From: Patiria pectinifera | Lineage: Eukaryota; Echinodermata; Asteroidea; Valvatida; Asterinidae | Assembly: GCA_029964075.1 (NCBI GenBank) | Contig: CM057140.1 | Span: 4,978,643-5,042,642 of the forward strand | Length of the DNA stretch: 64,000 nt | Direction: 5' to 3' | Shown here: one piece after another, positions 22,866 through 33,664 of the stretch | Position numbering within the stretch: position 1 is the stretch's first letter | Layout: each line of letters starts with the position of its first letter | The notes under the pieces: model-generated | What the model saw: the letters and a program-made list of their open reading frames with translations, nothing else | Databases searched by the model: none | What the model was told of the DNA's origin: nothing | Program-made: the position numbers and the translations under genes

Positions 22866-24401
22866 AATATAGGTTTTCCCGGCCAATTTCACCAAGTTTT
22901 CGTTCAATTTAACGCCTGGCTCATTCGATTTAGATTGAAATTGAAAGATCATGCAGATCGGCATTCGACAATCAAAAAGAATTATTCAATGTTACTGTCG
23001 GAGTATTCTGTCGCCTTTTAGCTTCACTCGTCCCTATCAAAGATGCAGTATCGCGTTGTTCATTCAATTTCGTCTAAACCATAAGTAAGGGGTTGATCGG
23101 GCATTCGTTTTCATTAATGGGCAAACATGTTTCACATTTCGTCAAACATCTTTTAAGTCTTCATACGTATGTATTCCTTAGCGTAAATCATATGTAATGA
23201 CTTCAAACCGTAGATTGACTTTCTTTCTTAAAGGGTATGTGCAATGAAAAGTTTCCATGTTTTTCCAGATTAACGCTGTTACTGTGATGTCATTTCAGAA
23301 AGACACTGTTCAGTTTAGGGTTTTTTTTCTTCAAATTATTCATCCAAAATTTGCTAATTGAAAACATTTGTGGGAAATGGATGGTTATGGGATGGCTTAC
23401 TACCATGTACTGACACATCATATAATCACCACATAAACGAAATTTATGACAGCAAAATATCCAAAACTCTAGCAACTTTTTCCGCTGAAATAGCCGTTTA
23501 ACATTAGTCATGCTCGAAATGCCATCACGCGTTTTCTAATGAATATGAAACTTTGCATAAGCATAAAAACGGAGAAGGCACCAAAACACCCCTCAATATG
23601 GAAAATAAACTTGCAAACACGGTTAAATGTGACACAAAGATGTATTTTCAAGGCTTGCATTGAAAAGTTTGCAAGGGCCCTGTGAATATGGTAAGTGTTC
23701 GGTCATACATACGCAAGAAAACATTTTAAAAATAACGCAAGAGAAGTGTTCCCGACGGTACAACCATTTCCAAACATATTACGTGTCCCGATGTCTTGCG
23801 CGTCAAGAAATCGTCAATGTGAAAAAGCCCCTTGATCAAACGTTTAAACAAGTAGAAAAGATCAACAAGAAAAAGAAATTATCTTAGTCCCTTTCAACTC
23901 ATTATTTCGTTACATCTTGTTTCCCCTCATATCAGTTCATTTGTAACATTGTAGATTTTACAGTCATCAAGATTTTTTTGGGGGGGGTGGGGGAATGAAC
24001 CTCCGAAAAAAATAGGGAAAAAATATCGATTGAAAAATCTTACTAATTTAAATGATCAAACGATGAAAGCGATTGCCCATAAACGAATAAGAAACGAACA
24101 GCATGGTTATACGTTATAAACGCACATATGTTCGCTAATTTGAATGCGTCAACCGTCAAAAGGTTGCAAAGACTTAATTTTAGACTGCTACCATTTAAGT
24201 CTTGAATGCACCAAAACGAAATAGGCTGCCCGAAAACGAAAAAGAACATTCACAGCAAAATCTTGGCTGCCTAAAAATGAACTTGAATGAACCCCAAATG
24301 AAAAAGAAACCCCCGTTGGACCACATGTGCAAAACTCACGCGACATTGAATGGTTGATAATGAAAATGATTAGAACAATTCGGAAATTCGCCGTGAAAAC
24401 C
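22866..24401 (+). mobile_element. 1.5-kb non-autonomous TIR element, copy A
   Basis: Starts AATATAGGTTTTCCCGGC and runs to AAATTCGCCGTGAAAACC, the complement of the left end. It matches 60467-62131 in inverse orientation over its whole length, apart from small gaps. No transposase. A short open frame near 23660-23886 is shared by the copies but has no recognisable domain. Immediately followed by a second copy in the same orientation. Confidence 0.8.
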
Positions 24402-25885
24402 AAGGGTTTCCCGGCCAATTTCACCAAGATTTTATTCAATTTCCTGCCTGGCTCATTCGATATAGATTGAAATTGAAAGATCACGCAGATCAGCATTCGT
24501 TACTCAAAAAGAATCATTCAATTTCACTATCCGAGCATTCCGTTGCCTTTTAGTTTCATTCGTCCCAATCAAAGATGCATTCATATAAAAAGTGTCACGT
24601 TGTTCATTCAATTTCGTCTAAACCATCAGTAAGGGATTGATCGGGCATTCGTTTTCATTAATGGGCAGATATATTTCACATTTTGTCAAACATCTTTTAA
24701 GACTTCATAAACGTGTCCGTATTCCTTAGCGTGAATCATATTTGATGTCTTCAAGCCTTTTTTTCTTAATTTAAGGGAATGTGGAATGATTTTCCCCCAA
24801 GAATTCATTTTTGTGCTACTCTTTACTACCGTAACATGTAAGAAAACTACACATTTAACAACATGTTTGGTTAATGCAGGTGCGGATAAAAGGGGGGGGG
24901 GTCAACCCAAAAAATTGTCCGGAGAAAAAAAAACTGTGTACATTTTCAGATTTTTTTGCTGATGAACCCATCCCCCATGCGAAAATTACTGGATCCGCCC
25001 CTGTAATGTTATTTAAAAAGTGCACTTCCTCAACATTATTAGATTCCATGCTTTTCCGGACTACGTATGAGCGCGCTGTCACTGTGATGTCGTTTTAGGA
25101 AGACATTGTTCAGTTTAGGTGTTTCTTTTTCAAATGATTCATCCAAAATTTGCTCACTGAAAACTTTTATGGAAAGGGGTTGCGCATTGGGTTACTGCCA
25201 TGTACTGACACATCAAAGAATCAGAAATTTATGATAGCACAATATCCAAAATTCTAGCAACTTTTTTGTGCTGTGATAGCGATGTAATCATGCCCAAAAT
25301 ACCATCACAGGTTTTCTAATGAATATGAAACTTTAGAAACGGAAAAAGGCACCAAAATCACCCTTAAAATGAAAAAAAAGAAATTAAACTTGCACATAAG
25401 GTTAAATGTGACACAAAGATGTATTTTCAAGGTTAGCGTTGAAAACTTACTTTGCCTGGGCCCTTTGAATACGGTAAGAGTTCGGTCAGATTGGCCTATA
25501 TGGAAGAAAACATTCACGAAATAACGCAAGAGAAGTGTTTTCGATGTACAACCATTGCCAAACGTATGTTCATGCCCCGATGTCTTGCATGTCAAGAAAT
25601 CGTCAACGTAAAGATGTCCCTTGCTCAAACGTTTAAAGAAGTGGAAAAGATCAACAGTGAAAAGAAATTATTTTAGTCCCTTTCAATTAATTATTTCGTT
25701 ACATCTTGTTTCCCTCATAGTATGCACCAAAACGAAATAGGATACCCAAAACCGAAAACCAACATTCAAATCAAAATCTTGGCTGCCTAAAAAATGAAAT
25801 TGAATGAACCCAAAATGAAAAAGAAACCCCAAATTGACCACATGTGCAAAACTCACGGGAAACTGAATGGCTAATAATAAAACTG
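24402..25885 (+). mobile_element. 1.5-kb TIR element, copy B, head-to-tail with copy A
   Basis: Starts AAGGGTTTCCCGGCCAATTT directly after copy A ends and repeats the same internal order (GATTGAAATTGAAAGATCA, GGGCATTCGTTTTCATTAA, GACATTGTTCAGTTTAGG, ACGCAAGAGAAGTGTT, CACATGTGCAAAACTCACG). The far inverted repeat is lost near 25885. A smaller element sits inside it at about 24879. Confidence 0.75.
24879..25006. mobile_element. Small MITE nested in copy B
   Basis: GCAGGTGCGGATAAAAGGG at the left against ACTGGATCCGCCCCTG at the right; the segment is absent from copy A and from the 60467 copy at the same point. Contains poly-G and poly-A runs. Borders approximate. Confidence 0.5.
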
Positions 25886-26648
25886 GTTAGAAATGGAAGA
25901 GTTTTAGAAACGGGATTTTAAGTCTGAATTTCAGCCCAGGAAATTAACTATGGTTAAAATAAGAGCATTTTGAAGTGTGCGACCTTGCGACGTTGCAAAA
26001 TGTTAGTACACGAGAACAAAGGAAGTTCCCCACTTCTATGCCTGTGTGTGTTGGTTTGTTCCTGTTTTGTATATATTACGCTCCAGGACAGACAACAAAA
26101 GGAGCACAAAGGGGCCTTTCATCCTCGAATGATGGTGCCTATTGTCCTCGAATGCTGGTTCGTGCGCTAGTCTAGGGGAAGGTTTAGATAAGGGAGCAAA
26201 GGAAAACATAAGCCGATCTTCGGAAGCATAGCATTAAACGACTGCGTGTGCTTGTACAAGCATATAACATACGCTGTTTGGACTTCCTAACGAGAGGTAA
26301 ACATAAACCAGGTAAACATAAACCAGGTAGCAGCGACGTTGTGTGAACTTGACCACGTCTACATAATGTTTCCCCATTTCTGGAAAACAGGTTTAGAGGC
26401 ATTTTGGGGTTAGATTTATCCGTGGCAGAATGAAGAGTAAAAGTGAAGGGAATCATAGAAAAAATTGGGTTGAAAAAGTTTTCACAGTTTGAGAAAATGA
26501 GTTTTTTTCACTGGTTCAATTTTCTTAACTAAACGAAAGCAATGTAAAGTCCACACAGGGTATGTAACGTAAACCTTGGTTGTTGGGTGGGTGGGTGTGT
26601 GTGTGTGCGTTTTGCTTCGAGATGGGAACAACCCCGGAAAGCTGAAAT
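25886..26648. other. No gene seen
   Basis: No supported exon. A short duplication AGGTAAACATAAACC lies near 26295-26325, with GT-rich stretches near 26590. Confidence 0.45.
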
Positions 26649-27113
26649 CAGCGGCGGCGGAACGGGTTTGAAACTGGAGGGGGGGGGGGGGGCATCACCC
26701 AAAAGGGGCACTTGCAAATCCGTGTTGAAATGTCGACACTTTTTTTTCACCGGACACTTGGCCTCCGTAAAATGAAATAGTGGTGGGGGGGGGGGTACCA
26801 TCTTCCAACATAGGGGGCGCTCTTCAAAACCAATGATTATATGCTAAATATGCATTATGTGCCCATTTTCAGGCCGTATTGTATGGGTTTTGGTACTTGG
26901 TTTTCATATTCCTCGTTTATATCAAAAATATCTATACCATTATTGGGATATGGTTAATTCTAAGAAGTAGTTGCATACTTTAAGGGCATTTTTGTTGTAT
27001 CGTGAGGGGGCACTTTACTGTTCGAGGGGGCACATTTATGGCCACAAAAGGGGCACTTGGGAAAATGGGGGGGGGGGGGGAAAATAACCCCCCCCCCCTT
27101 TCCGCCGCCCCTG
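26649..27113. mobile_element. hAT-type MITE with near-perfect 8-bp duplication
   Basis: Ends CAGCGGCGGCGGAACGG and CCTTTCCGCCGCCCCTG. Flanks are GCTGAAAT (26641-26648) and GTTGAAAT (27114-27121), 7 of 8 identical. The interior has long G and C runs near each end and no gene. Confidence 0.75.
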
Positions 27114-27440
27114 GTTGAAATGGTCTTTGGAATGTTTATGTGCACCAAATTATGGTAGATACGTGCACTTTATGAAAAAAGGAAGATTTTGTTTGGGGAA
27201 CGGAATCTGAAACTGTCAAAGGCTATGCAAGGTACATCGCGCCCAGTATAGCGTATTAAGCATTTTACGCCTCGTGGAGGCAAAATTGATTCACTGTTTT
27301 AACATCTGAACCGTCTGAAAACAGTCTTCCAAAAAAAAATGCCACAAAAGGCCCCCTCCCACATACGCAGCTGATCGCGACTGTACTCAAAGAAGAAGTA
27401 GTGAAAAGATAACGTGTGTCAAAGAGTGGATAAGAGAAAT

Positions 27441-28478
27441 AATGGCTCTGTCCCATTCTGAGACGCCTCTCCTATAGATTGGCTTGTGAATAAAATATGT
27501 GCGTAAGAACAACGCATTGAATTATTCGATGGTGTGACATTGTGTGGCTTATTTCTTCAATGGAGACCCATTAAAGGGGTCTCAAAAATGGGTAGAAATT
27601 AGAAAGAGAAATCAACGGAAGTTTCGACCGTAGCCAAGTTTACCCAGGGTTTTACCTGAGGGCAATAGCGGGAATGCGTTTTCGTCCCTTTGGGGACTCA
27701 TCAGCCGCTGGATTCAAAATAATCCTTAGGTATCGGTCAGTGAGTTATGAGGAACTCCTTTGGAGAAAGATGTTCCGTCAAAATGTATCTCATATATGAC
27801 ACTTACAATTTCATTTGGATGAGATTGGTTCATCCAAGAGTAAAATTAGGATGTCAAATGTATTGTGGTTCTCAGATAAGTGGGAGACGGGTTGGTTCAG
27901 CCGGGGTGGAAAAAAAGTTTAGACCTTTACCTAAAGCTTTTTTCACGGTAGGGGGGAGTAATAGCTTTGAAAGGTTGGTTATGAATTGTTCATTTTGGTT
28001 GGTTAATTCTTTCCGTTAGCTAGCTCGGGACAGCCGATGGAGATTTGTGCATGATTGGGCAAATCGTTAAGAGGAAAATCAACGCTTCTTCCAAGAACAG
28101 CACCTCGAAGCTCTCGACCAAATCAAGGGCCAACTCCTCACCAAGGGAAGCATCGCCACTGCCCGTAAACTGCTCAGCCATTTCCTACGTGAGCGGTCTA
28201 CCAAGCAACCAGCCAAGCGGCACCGCTAAACCACATCCGGTCTCCATCTCACACAAACGGCTCTTTCAGAGCCACCACCTCTTTCACCCCACTGCCTGGG
28301 TAAACTTGGCTACGGTCAATACGCTCAAAATGTTGAGACCCTTTTAATATGTCTCAATTGAAGAAATAAACCACACAATGTCACACCATCGAATAATGTA
28401 ATGTGTTGTTCTTACGCACATATTTCATTCACAAGCCTATCTAAAGGAAAGGCGTCTCTGAATGGGATCGAGCCATCA
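27441..28478. mobile_element. TIR element with ~140-bp arms and an internal ORF remnant
   Basis: The left arm (AATGGCTC...GAGACGCCTCTCC...TATGTGCGTAAGAACAAC...CGATGGTGTGACATTGTG) is mirrored by the right arm to about 28478. An inner pair CCGTAGCCAAGTTTACCCAG / CTGGGTAAACTTGGCTACGG adds to the fold. Between them, 28071-28229 (+) is open and ends in a basic tail (LSHFLRERSTKQPAKRHR, stop at 28227), followed by a histone-like stem-loop. I do not recognise the ORF. Confidence 0.7.
28259..28273 (+). promoter_or_regulatory. Histone-mRNA-like 3' stem-loop (degenerate)
   Basis: GGCTCTTTCAGAGCC then ACCACC: a six-pair stem with a three-base loop, one T short of the canonical metazoan histone stem-loop (GGCTCTTTTCAGAGCC-ACCCA). 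It sits 30 bp after the stop of the internal ORF, the normal place for histone 3'-end processing, but that ORF is not a histone. Confidence 0.45.
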
Positions 28479-29213
28479 CTGCCGATGGCTGAGCATCGTG
28501 CCTATGAAAACGTATCCCTTCACCCGAGCATGTGTTATGACCAGCCGAAACCAAGTCAGTTGTACAGGTAGATAGTCTAAGGTAGATAAATTAGATAACG
28601 AATTGACATTTCTTCATGTACTTACGATTCGGTTGCAGTAATTAAAAACAGCAATGTGAGCAGCGTCAACTATCAGCCGTGGCAAGCTGGACCGAGTGCA
28701 ATCATCTGGCGATATCTCACGTTAAGCCGTTACACACCGAAGAGCGGTGGCACATGAGATGAAAACAAAAACTGGTGCGGTCTATCTTCTCAATCTCAGC
28801 CGCTGCGACCTAGCGTAGTTGTCGGTGCAAAACCCTCGGCAGAACTAGCAACTGCAACTGATGATGAAAATCGCTTCGTGCTCGTACCGCATGGGAACAG
28901 GCAGGTGATGCTGCGAAGTTGGGTTGTTTCATTTCAATGCTTGAGCTTATATACTTTCACACCTGCATAATTACTTTTTTTCAAGCTCATTTTGGAGCAT
29001 ATAGCAGTTTTAACCTTTAATAACTTGTGGGACTCAATCAACCAATCCTGAAGTTTCCACACATGTTGATACTTGTAGTGAGGTTTTGGACAAGTGTAAG
29101 CTCTGCGTGCACGTGCGCAGCGCGCACGAGTTTCACCGTTTGCGCGTTAGCCACGCCCCTTAGACAACCATATGGAATTATGTACGTTAAGTTTTGTTTA
29201 TCTCAGATTCCCA
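28479..29213. other. No gene seen
   Basis: Mixed-composition sequence with no supported exon, RNA gene or repeat border. Confidence 0.45.
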
Positions 29214-29215
29214 TA

Positions 29216-29915
29216 GTCTGGTTCCCATACCAAAAGATTCTGACTATTCCAGATGAATCTTAGGTCCGGTAGCCTCCGGTAATGCATTGTATTACAATTT
29301 ACGTCACGTGATTAAAACGGGAGGAATTCATCCTTTTTCCGAAATTTTTTGAAGTTTGCCGAAGTCGTTTCGTCGACAATCGGATAGCGCCCGAGTATTT
29401 CCAAGTACATAATATAGGTTTAATTAACTTATGTATTATTAATTTCATTTTAAATGAGTTGATAATTAATATTCGTTGCTTTCAGAAAACATGAAATTCA
29501 ACGACGATTTTGTGCATCAAACATACTCGGATCGTATGGGCGAACTTTTTGCTGCGTCATGTTTAATTTTGAATTTGACGACCGTTACCGAGATTTTCCA
29601 AAACTCGGTCTTCATTCGGCTCCGCCACTTAACAGTGCTATTTGGGTGCCTAATTTTGAAGATTCCAGATCAACATTAGTAAATGTTATCTGACAGAAAC
29701 CTCAAACTGTATTATCATAACTATATGATATTACGAAGCAAGTGATTTATTTAAAAATTTGATCAGAACATTAAAAGCTACAAGCGATAAAGCGAAATCG
29801 GAAACGAAGCCGAGCTTTGAAAAAGGGCCATCGTCATGTTTACTTTTAGCCACGGAGGCTGCCTGGCCTAAGATTCATCAGGAAAAGTCAGAATCTTTTG
29901 GTCTGGGAACCAGAC
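29216..29915. mobile_element. Non-autonomous TIR transposon, family 1, copy B
   Basis: Starts GTCTGGTTCCCATACCAAAA and GATTCTGACT, and ends AGTCAGAATC then TTTTGGTCTGGGAACCAGAC. TA flanks both ends (29214-29215 and 29916-29917). The interior matches 1108-1822. The TA duplication fits Tc1/mariner-like or related superfamilies; there is no transposase to decide. Confidence 0.78.
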
Positions 29916-29977
29916 TAAGATTCCTATAGAAATGTACAGAAGCCCGTTAGTGTCAGGTTTTAAAAGTAAAAAAAGAA

Positions 29978-30229
29978 TGCGAAATAGCGCAATAGTATTG
30001 CGAAATAACGCAATAGGATTGCAAAATAACGCAATAGGATTGCGAAATAACGCAATAGTATTGCGAAATAATGCAATGCTAAACGCAACGCAATCCGCTC
30101 CGTTCACAAGTACCCCCCTCAACGACAAAGAAAGTACAGTTGGGGGTGACTGTAAAAGGACGCCCTCTTTGTAAGCGCACGGAGCTCAAAGTATTGCGAA
30201 TTAACGCAATAGTTTTGCGAAATAATGCA
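29978..30229. repeat. 21-bp palindromic minisatellite running into the gap
   Basis: Units like GAAATAACGCAATAGTATTGC repeat at least four times from 29978 to 30075; each holds the small palindrome GCAATAGTATTGC. After a short unique stretch the same words resume (30191-30229) and run into the Ns. Confidence 0.8.
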
Positions 30230-30729
30230 NNNNNNNNNNNNNNNNNNNNNNNNNNNNNNNNNNNNNNNNNNNNNNNNNNNNNNNNNNNNNNNNNNNNNNN
30301 NNNNNNNNNNNNNNNNNNNNNNNNNNNNNNNNNNNNNNNNNNNNNNNNNNNNNNNNNNNNNNNNNNNNNNNNNNNNNNNNNNNNNNNNNNNNNNNNNNNN
30401 NNNNNNNNNNNNNNNNNNNNNNNNNNNNNNNNNNNNNNNNNNNNNNNNNNNNNNNNNNNNNNNNNNNNNNNNNNNNNNNNNNNNNNNNNNNNNNNNNNNN
30501 NNNNNNNNNNNNNNNNNNNNNNNNNNNNNNNNNNNNNNNNNNNNNNNNNNNNNNNNNNNNNNNNNNNNNNNNNNNNNNNNNNNNNNNNNNNNNNNNNNNN
30601 NNNNNNNNNNNNNNNNNNNNNNNNNNNNNNNNNNNNNNNNNNNNNNNNNNNNNNNNNNNNNNNNNNNNNNNNNNNNNNNNNNNNNNNNNNNNNNNNNNNN
30701 NNNNNNNNNNNNNNNNNNNNNNNNNNNNN
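30230..30729. other. Assembly gap (500 N)
   Basis: Exactly 500 undetermined bases, a conventional placeholder length, so the true size is unknown. Open frames across it are artefacts. Confidence 0.99.
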
Positions 30730-31413
30730 CCACTTATCGGTGCGACAGATTTAAGGGATATGCAGGGGGCGGGGGGGGGGGGGCTAGCCAGATATGCAGC
30801 GTGAACAATAACATTAACGACCGTTGTCTGCCGGGAAAAAAAGCAGATCCCCTGAATATATTCCAATCATACCAATTAAGACATGTTATGAGGATAATTC
30901 AGACTGGGAAAATGACAAAACGTCCTCAATTCTTCAACCTCCACACGGTGTAGAGTTTTATACCATCAGATCGCACGTTTGGAATTAAGTCAACCAAAGT
31001 AGTCTGTATATATGTTGCTTTCTGTGGATATTGAAAGAAAATTGGCCATAGATTATTTAATTTTAAGTGAAAATAACTCTAATATAGGTACAGGCCTGTA
31101 TTTTTTGTATTGCTCGATTTTACTTTATGCAACACAGTTTGAAGATTTCTTTGTCTTCAACTATATAATGATTTAAAACCGGTCATCAAGTGACGGGCTT
31201 TGGACCAAACGGAAGAGTTATATCGTCACCGACACCACGAAGTAACATCCAAGTCCGCTCCAGTCGTACTTCGTGAAAACCGATCAATGGTTAAATTTTG
31301 GTTTCACGAAGTTACACACAAATGTGCGCGCGTACTTCGGACACTGGAGCAAATGGATTGTTGGTTTTACAAAGTTAAAACGCTGTTATGGAAATGCAGA
31401 AGGATTTTCTGCC
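30730..31413. other. No gene seen
   Basis: A G-run follows the gap (about 30766-30783); then AT-rich DNA. Three related words with ACTTCGTGAAAACC / TTTCACGAAGTTACAC lie near 31265-31320. No exon supported. Confidence 0.45.
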
Positions 31414-31550
31414 AGTGCGCCTCCATGAGTTTGCAACGCGTTTGCCAATCACAATGCGCAAAATTCGTCGACCCAATGCGCGTTTGGAAAAGGTCGACTG
31501 GATTTCAAGCATTGTGATTGGCCAACGTTGCAAACTCTTGGAGGCGCACT
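31414..31550. repeat. 137-bp hairpin
   Basis: AGTGCGCCTCCATGAGTTTG then CAACGCGTTTGCCAATCACA at the left pairs with TGTGATTGGCCAACGTTGCA then AACTCTTGGAGGCGCACT at the right, arms of about 45 bp with few mismatches. Probably a very small MITE. Confidence 0.75.
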
Positions 31551-32119
31551 ATTGGGAATCGCCCGTATTCGAGAAAAACGCTTTTGAAACACAATAAATA
31601 AAAGCCTGAGTTGCTTCGCAGCAAAAACGAAACTATACCGAGTGAGCACACAGTGTACTTGGGTGTTACCTGGTGAAAACGAAAAATTACCTGTTAGTCA
31701 GAAACACGCATGCACTTTATCTACCTGGTTGTCTCTTCATGTAGTCAGTTATGTAACAGATCTTTACTGTCATATTTGTAGTCATATCCCCCTGGAATCA
31801 GCACCGGTCTGTCATTGGGTAGCGTGGCGACAGTGTTGATTCCAATATATACCTTCTTAATAGTGCAGACTAGCCCTTATCACTTACACCACATGGATTT
31901 GAATACAACAGCAACAGAGAGACACGGACGTCTGTATCGTTTCAGTTCCAAACCAATTCTTCGCTTTATTTAACTCAACACATATCCCTGTAACCATCAT
32001 GTCACTTAGAATTATTTGTCCTTAACCCCGCCCCTTTAATTGTGATTTGATAGTTTATCGCTTATCCCTTATCCCTGATTGGCTGCAAGTTCCGTGGAGC
32101 GTGGTCACTGCTTCACACT

Positions 32120-33042
32120 CGTACCCCCCTCCCCCCGCCCTGCAAACAAACAGGGCGCTGGGCAATCTCGTCCCCAGGGTGTCGAGCAGTACGCGCCCAT
32201 TACTACCTGCTCTCTTACCCTGGTATTGGATCAATTGCATGTGCAAGATTTTTGAACACGTATGCAAATGAGGAGCAGTCTGGTGCCTGGATGTGCGTTA
32301 CTTTAGCGTTTGTTTTTGTATGCGGTGTTGGGGGTAAAAACGGAGTCAATTCGTCCCAGCGCGCGAGCACGGCGTGAGTTACGAAAACACTTTTTTTTTC
32401 AAGCTGTTACGATCTTATCGAGACAACGTGCAGTATCATATTTCATATTAATATGAACAAATTGGAAAGGAAATCAGTATTTTCGAGAAGGCGTGGACGA
32501 ATGATCGCTAAAACACGTACTGCACGTTGTGAACAATAACACCAAGTACACAATACAAATCCATTGCTAGCCAATTGCGGTATCGAATCAGGATACAGGA
32601 AGAAAGTTTCCTATCCAGGGCTTAAACGTGGTTGGAAATAAAGTAAGCACTGGGGACGAGGTTGGGCGCTGGGATACTCTGATGAGCTTCATAGAATCTT
32701 GTGAAGGAAGTGGCCTATGACCTATGTATAAAGCACCTGGCTGCAGCTGTTCAAGACTGCATTTAGACAATGTGCGCAAATGCTATCCGAAAATTTCTCA
32801 TAGAAATGCACACGTTCCATACCGGATGTGATTTCATTATTACGCTTTTCAACGAAAAAAAACACAAACATCTCTAAATATAAACTGGAATGTTAGAGTA
32901 ATGAATCAATCTTAACGGCCGTTTCAAACCTTGCAGAGTGACCGTGATGACGCCCATGTCACAGGTCACGCAAAATGCAACCAATCGGAGCGTGAATTAA
33001 TCAGATTATCCCAGAGCGTCCTTTTTGCAGGGCAGGGGGTAC
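32120..33042. mobile_element. MITE with nested insertion, family with CGTACCCCC ends
   Basis: Left end CGTACCCCCCTCCCCCCGCC then CTGCAAACAAACAGGGCGC; right end GCGTCCTTTTTGCAGGGCAG then GGGGTACG. The interior word GATGAGCTTCATAGAATCTT then GTGAAGGAAG recurs in the neighbouring copy. About 500 bp of it is the inserted element 32163-32664. Confidence 0.72.
32163..32664. mobile_element. Element inserted into the preceding MITE
   Basis: Ends CAATCTCGTCCCCAGGG and CACTGGGGACGAGGTTG are inverted repeats. GGCGCTGGG flanks both sides (32154-32162 and 32665-32673). Removing it restores the continuity seen in the intact copy at 33039. A CA...TG end with an 8- to 10-bp duplication suggests hAT, or possibly a Mutator-like element. 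Confidence 0.78.
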
Positions 33043-33532
33043 GCCCTGCAAACAGGGCGCTGGGATGGGCAGATGAGCTTCACAGAATCTTGTGAAGGAA
33101 GGTGGGGTGGTGGTTTTCTGGGTCATTTATCATATAGTATAAAGCATCTGGTTGCAGCTGTATGTATAGGCCGCGGTTGGCCAATGCGCACAAATACTAC
33201 CCGAACAGTTTGCCATAGAAATGCATACACATACCGGATGTGTTTTCTTTTTCGGAGCCTGAGCAACTGACGGGAGTTGAACATTTACAAAACAGATACG
33301 TTTTACAGATTTTCCTGCATTATTATGCTTTTCAAATTTGAACCAAATTAGGGCGCCGCATTTTATGAATGGGAATAAGAGAGTGATATGACTCAGTCTT
33401 AACGGCCGTTTCAAACATTGCAGGGTCGTGGCCGTGATGACTTGCACGTCACAGGTCACGCAAAATCTATCCAATCAGAGCGTTAATACGTCAGCCCTTC
33501 CCAGCGTCCTGTTTTGCAGGGCGGGGGGTACG
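33039..33532. mobile_element. Second CGTACCCCC-family MITE, adjacent to the first
   Basis: Begins GTACGCCCTGCAAACAGGGC then GCTGGGA and ends CCCAGCGTCCTGTTTTGCAG then GGCGGGGGGTACG. Shares AATGCATACACATACCGGAT, TTAACGGCCGTTTCAAAC and GTCACAGGTCACGCAAAAT with the first copy. It ends about 130 bp before the FANCG start codon. Confidence 0.75.
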
Positions 33533-33664
33533 ATCGAGCCTGAGCGAACGGGGACGAGCGAACGAACGATCCATGCTGCTGGCTACAGATAGACGGCGCA
33601 ACATTATTGAAATCAATATTTACCAACAGAGGGCGCAATACACTTTTTCCAGCGTAACTTGAAA
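33533..33664 (+). promoter_or_regulatory. FANCG 5' flank with a CTCF-like motif
   Basis: Only 132 bp separate the last MITE from the start codon. At 33623-33636 CCAACAGAGGGCGC matches the CTCF core (CCASYAGRKGGCRS) at all positions but one. No TATA box is seen, as is common for housekeeping repair genes. AGAGGGCGC words also occur in repeats elsewhere in the window, so function is unproven. Confidence 0.35.

Noticed and set aside
29978-30229. CRISPR-like array
   Set aside because: Contiguous 21-bp minisatellite without spacers, in a eukaryotic genome.
30119-30953. Long open frames of 200+ codons
   Set aside because: They consist almost entirely of the 500-N gap.
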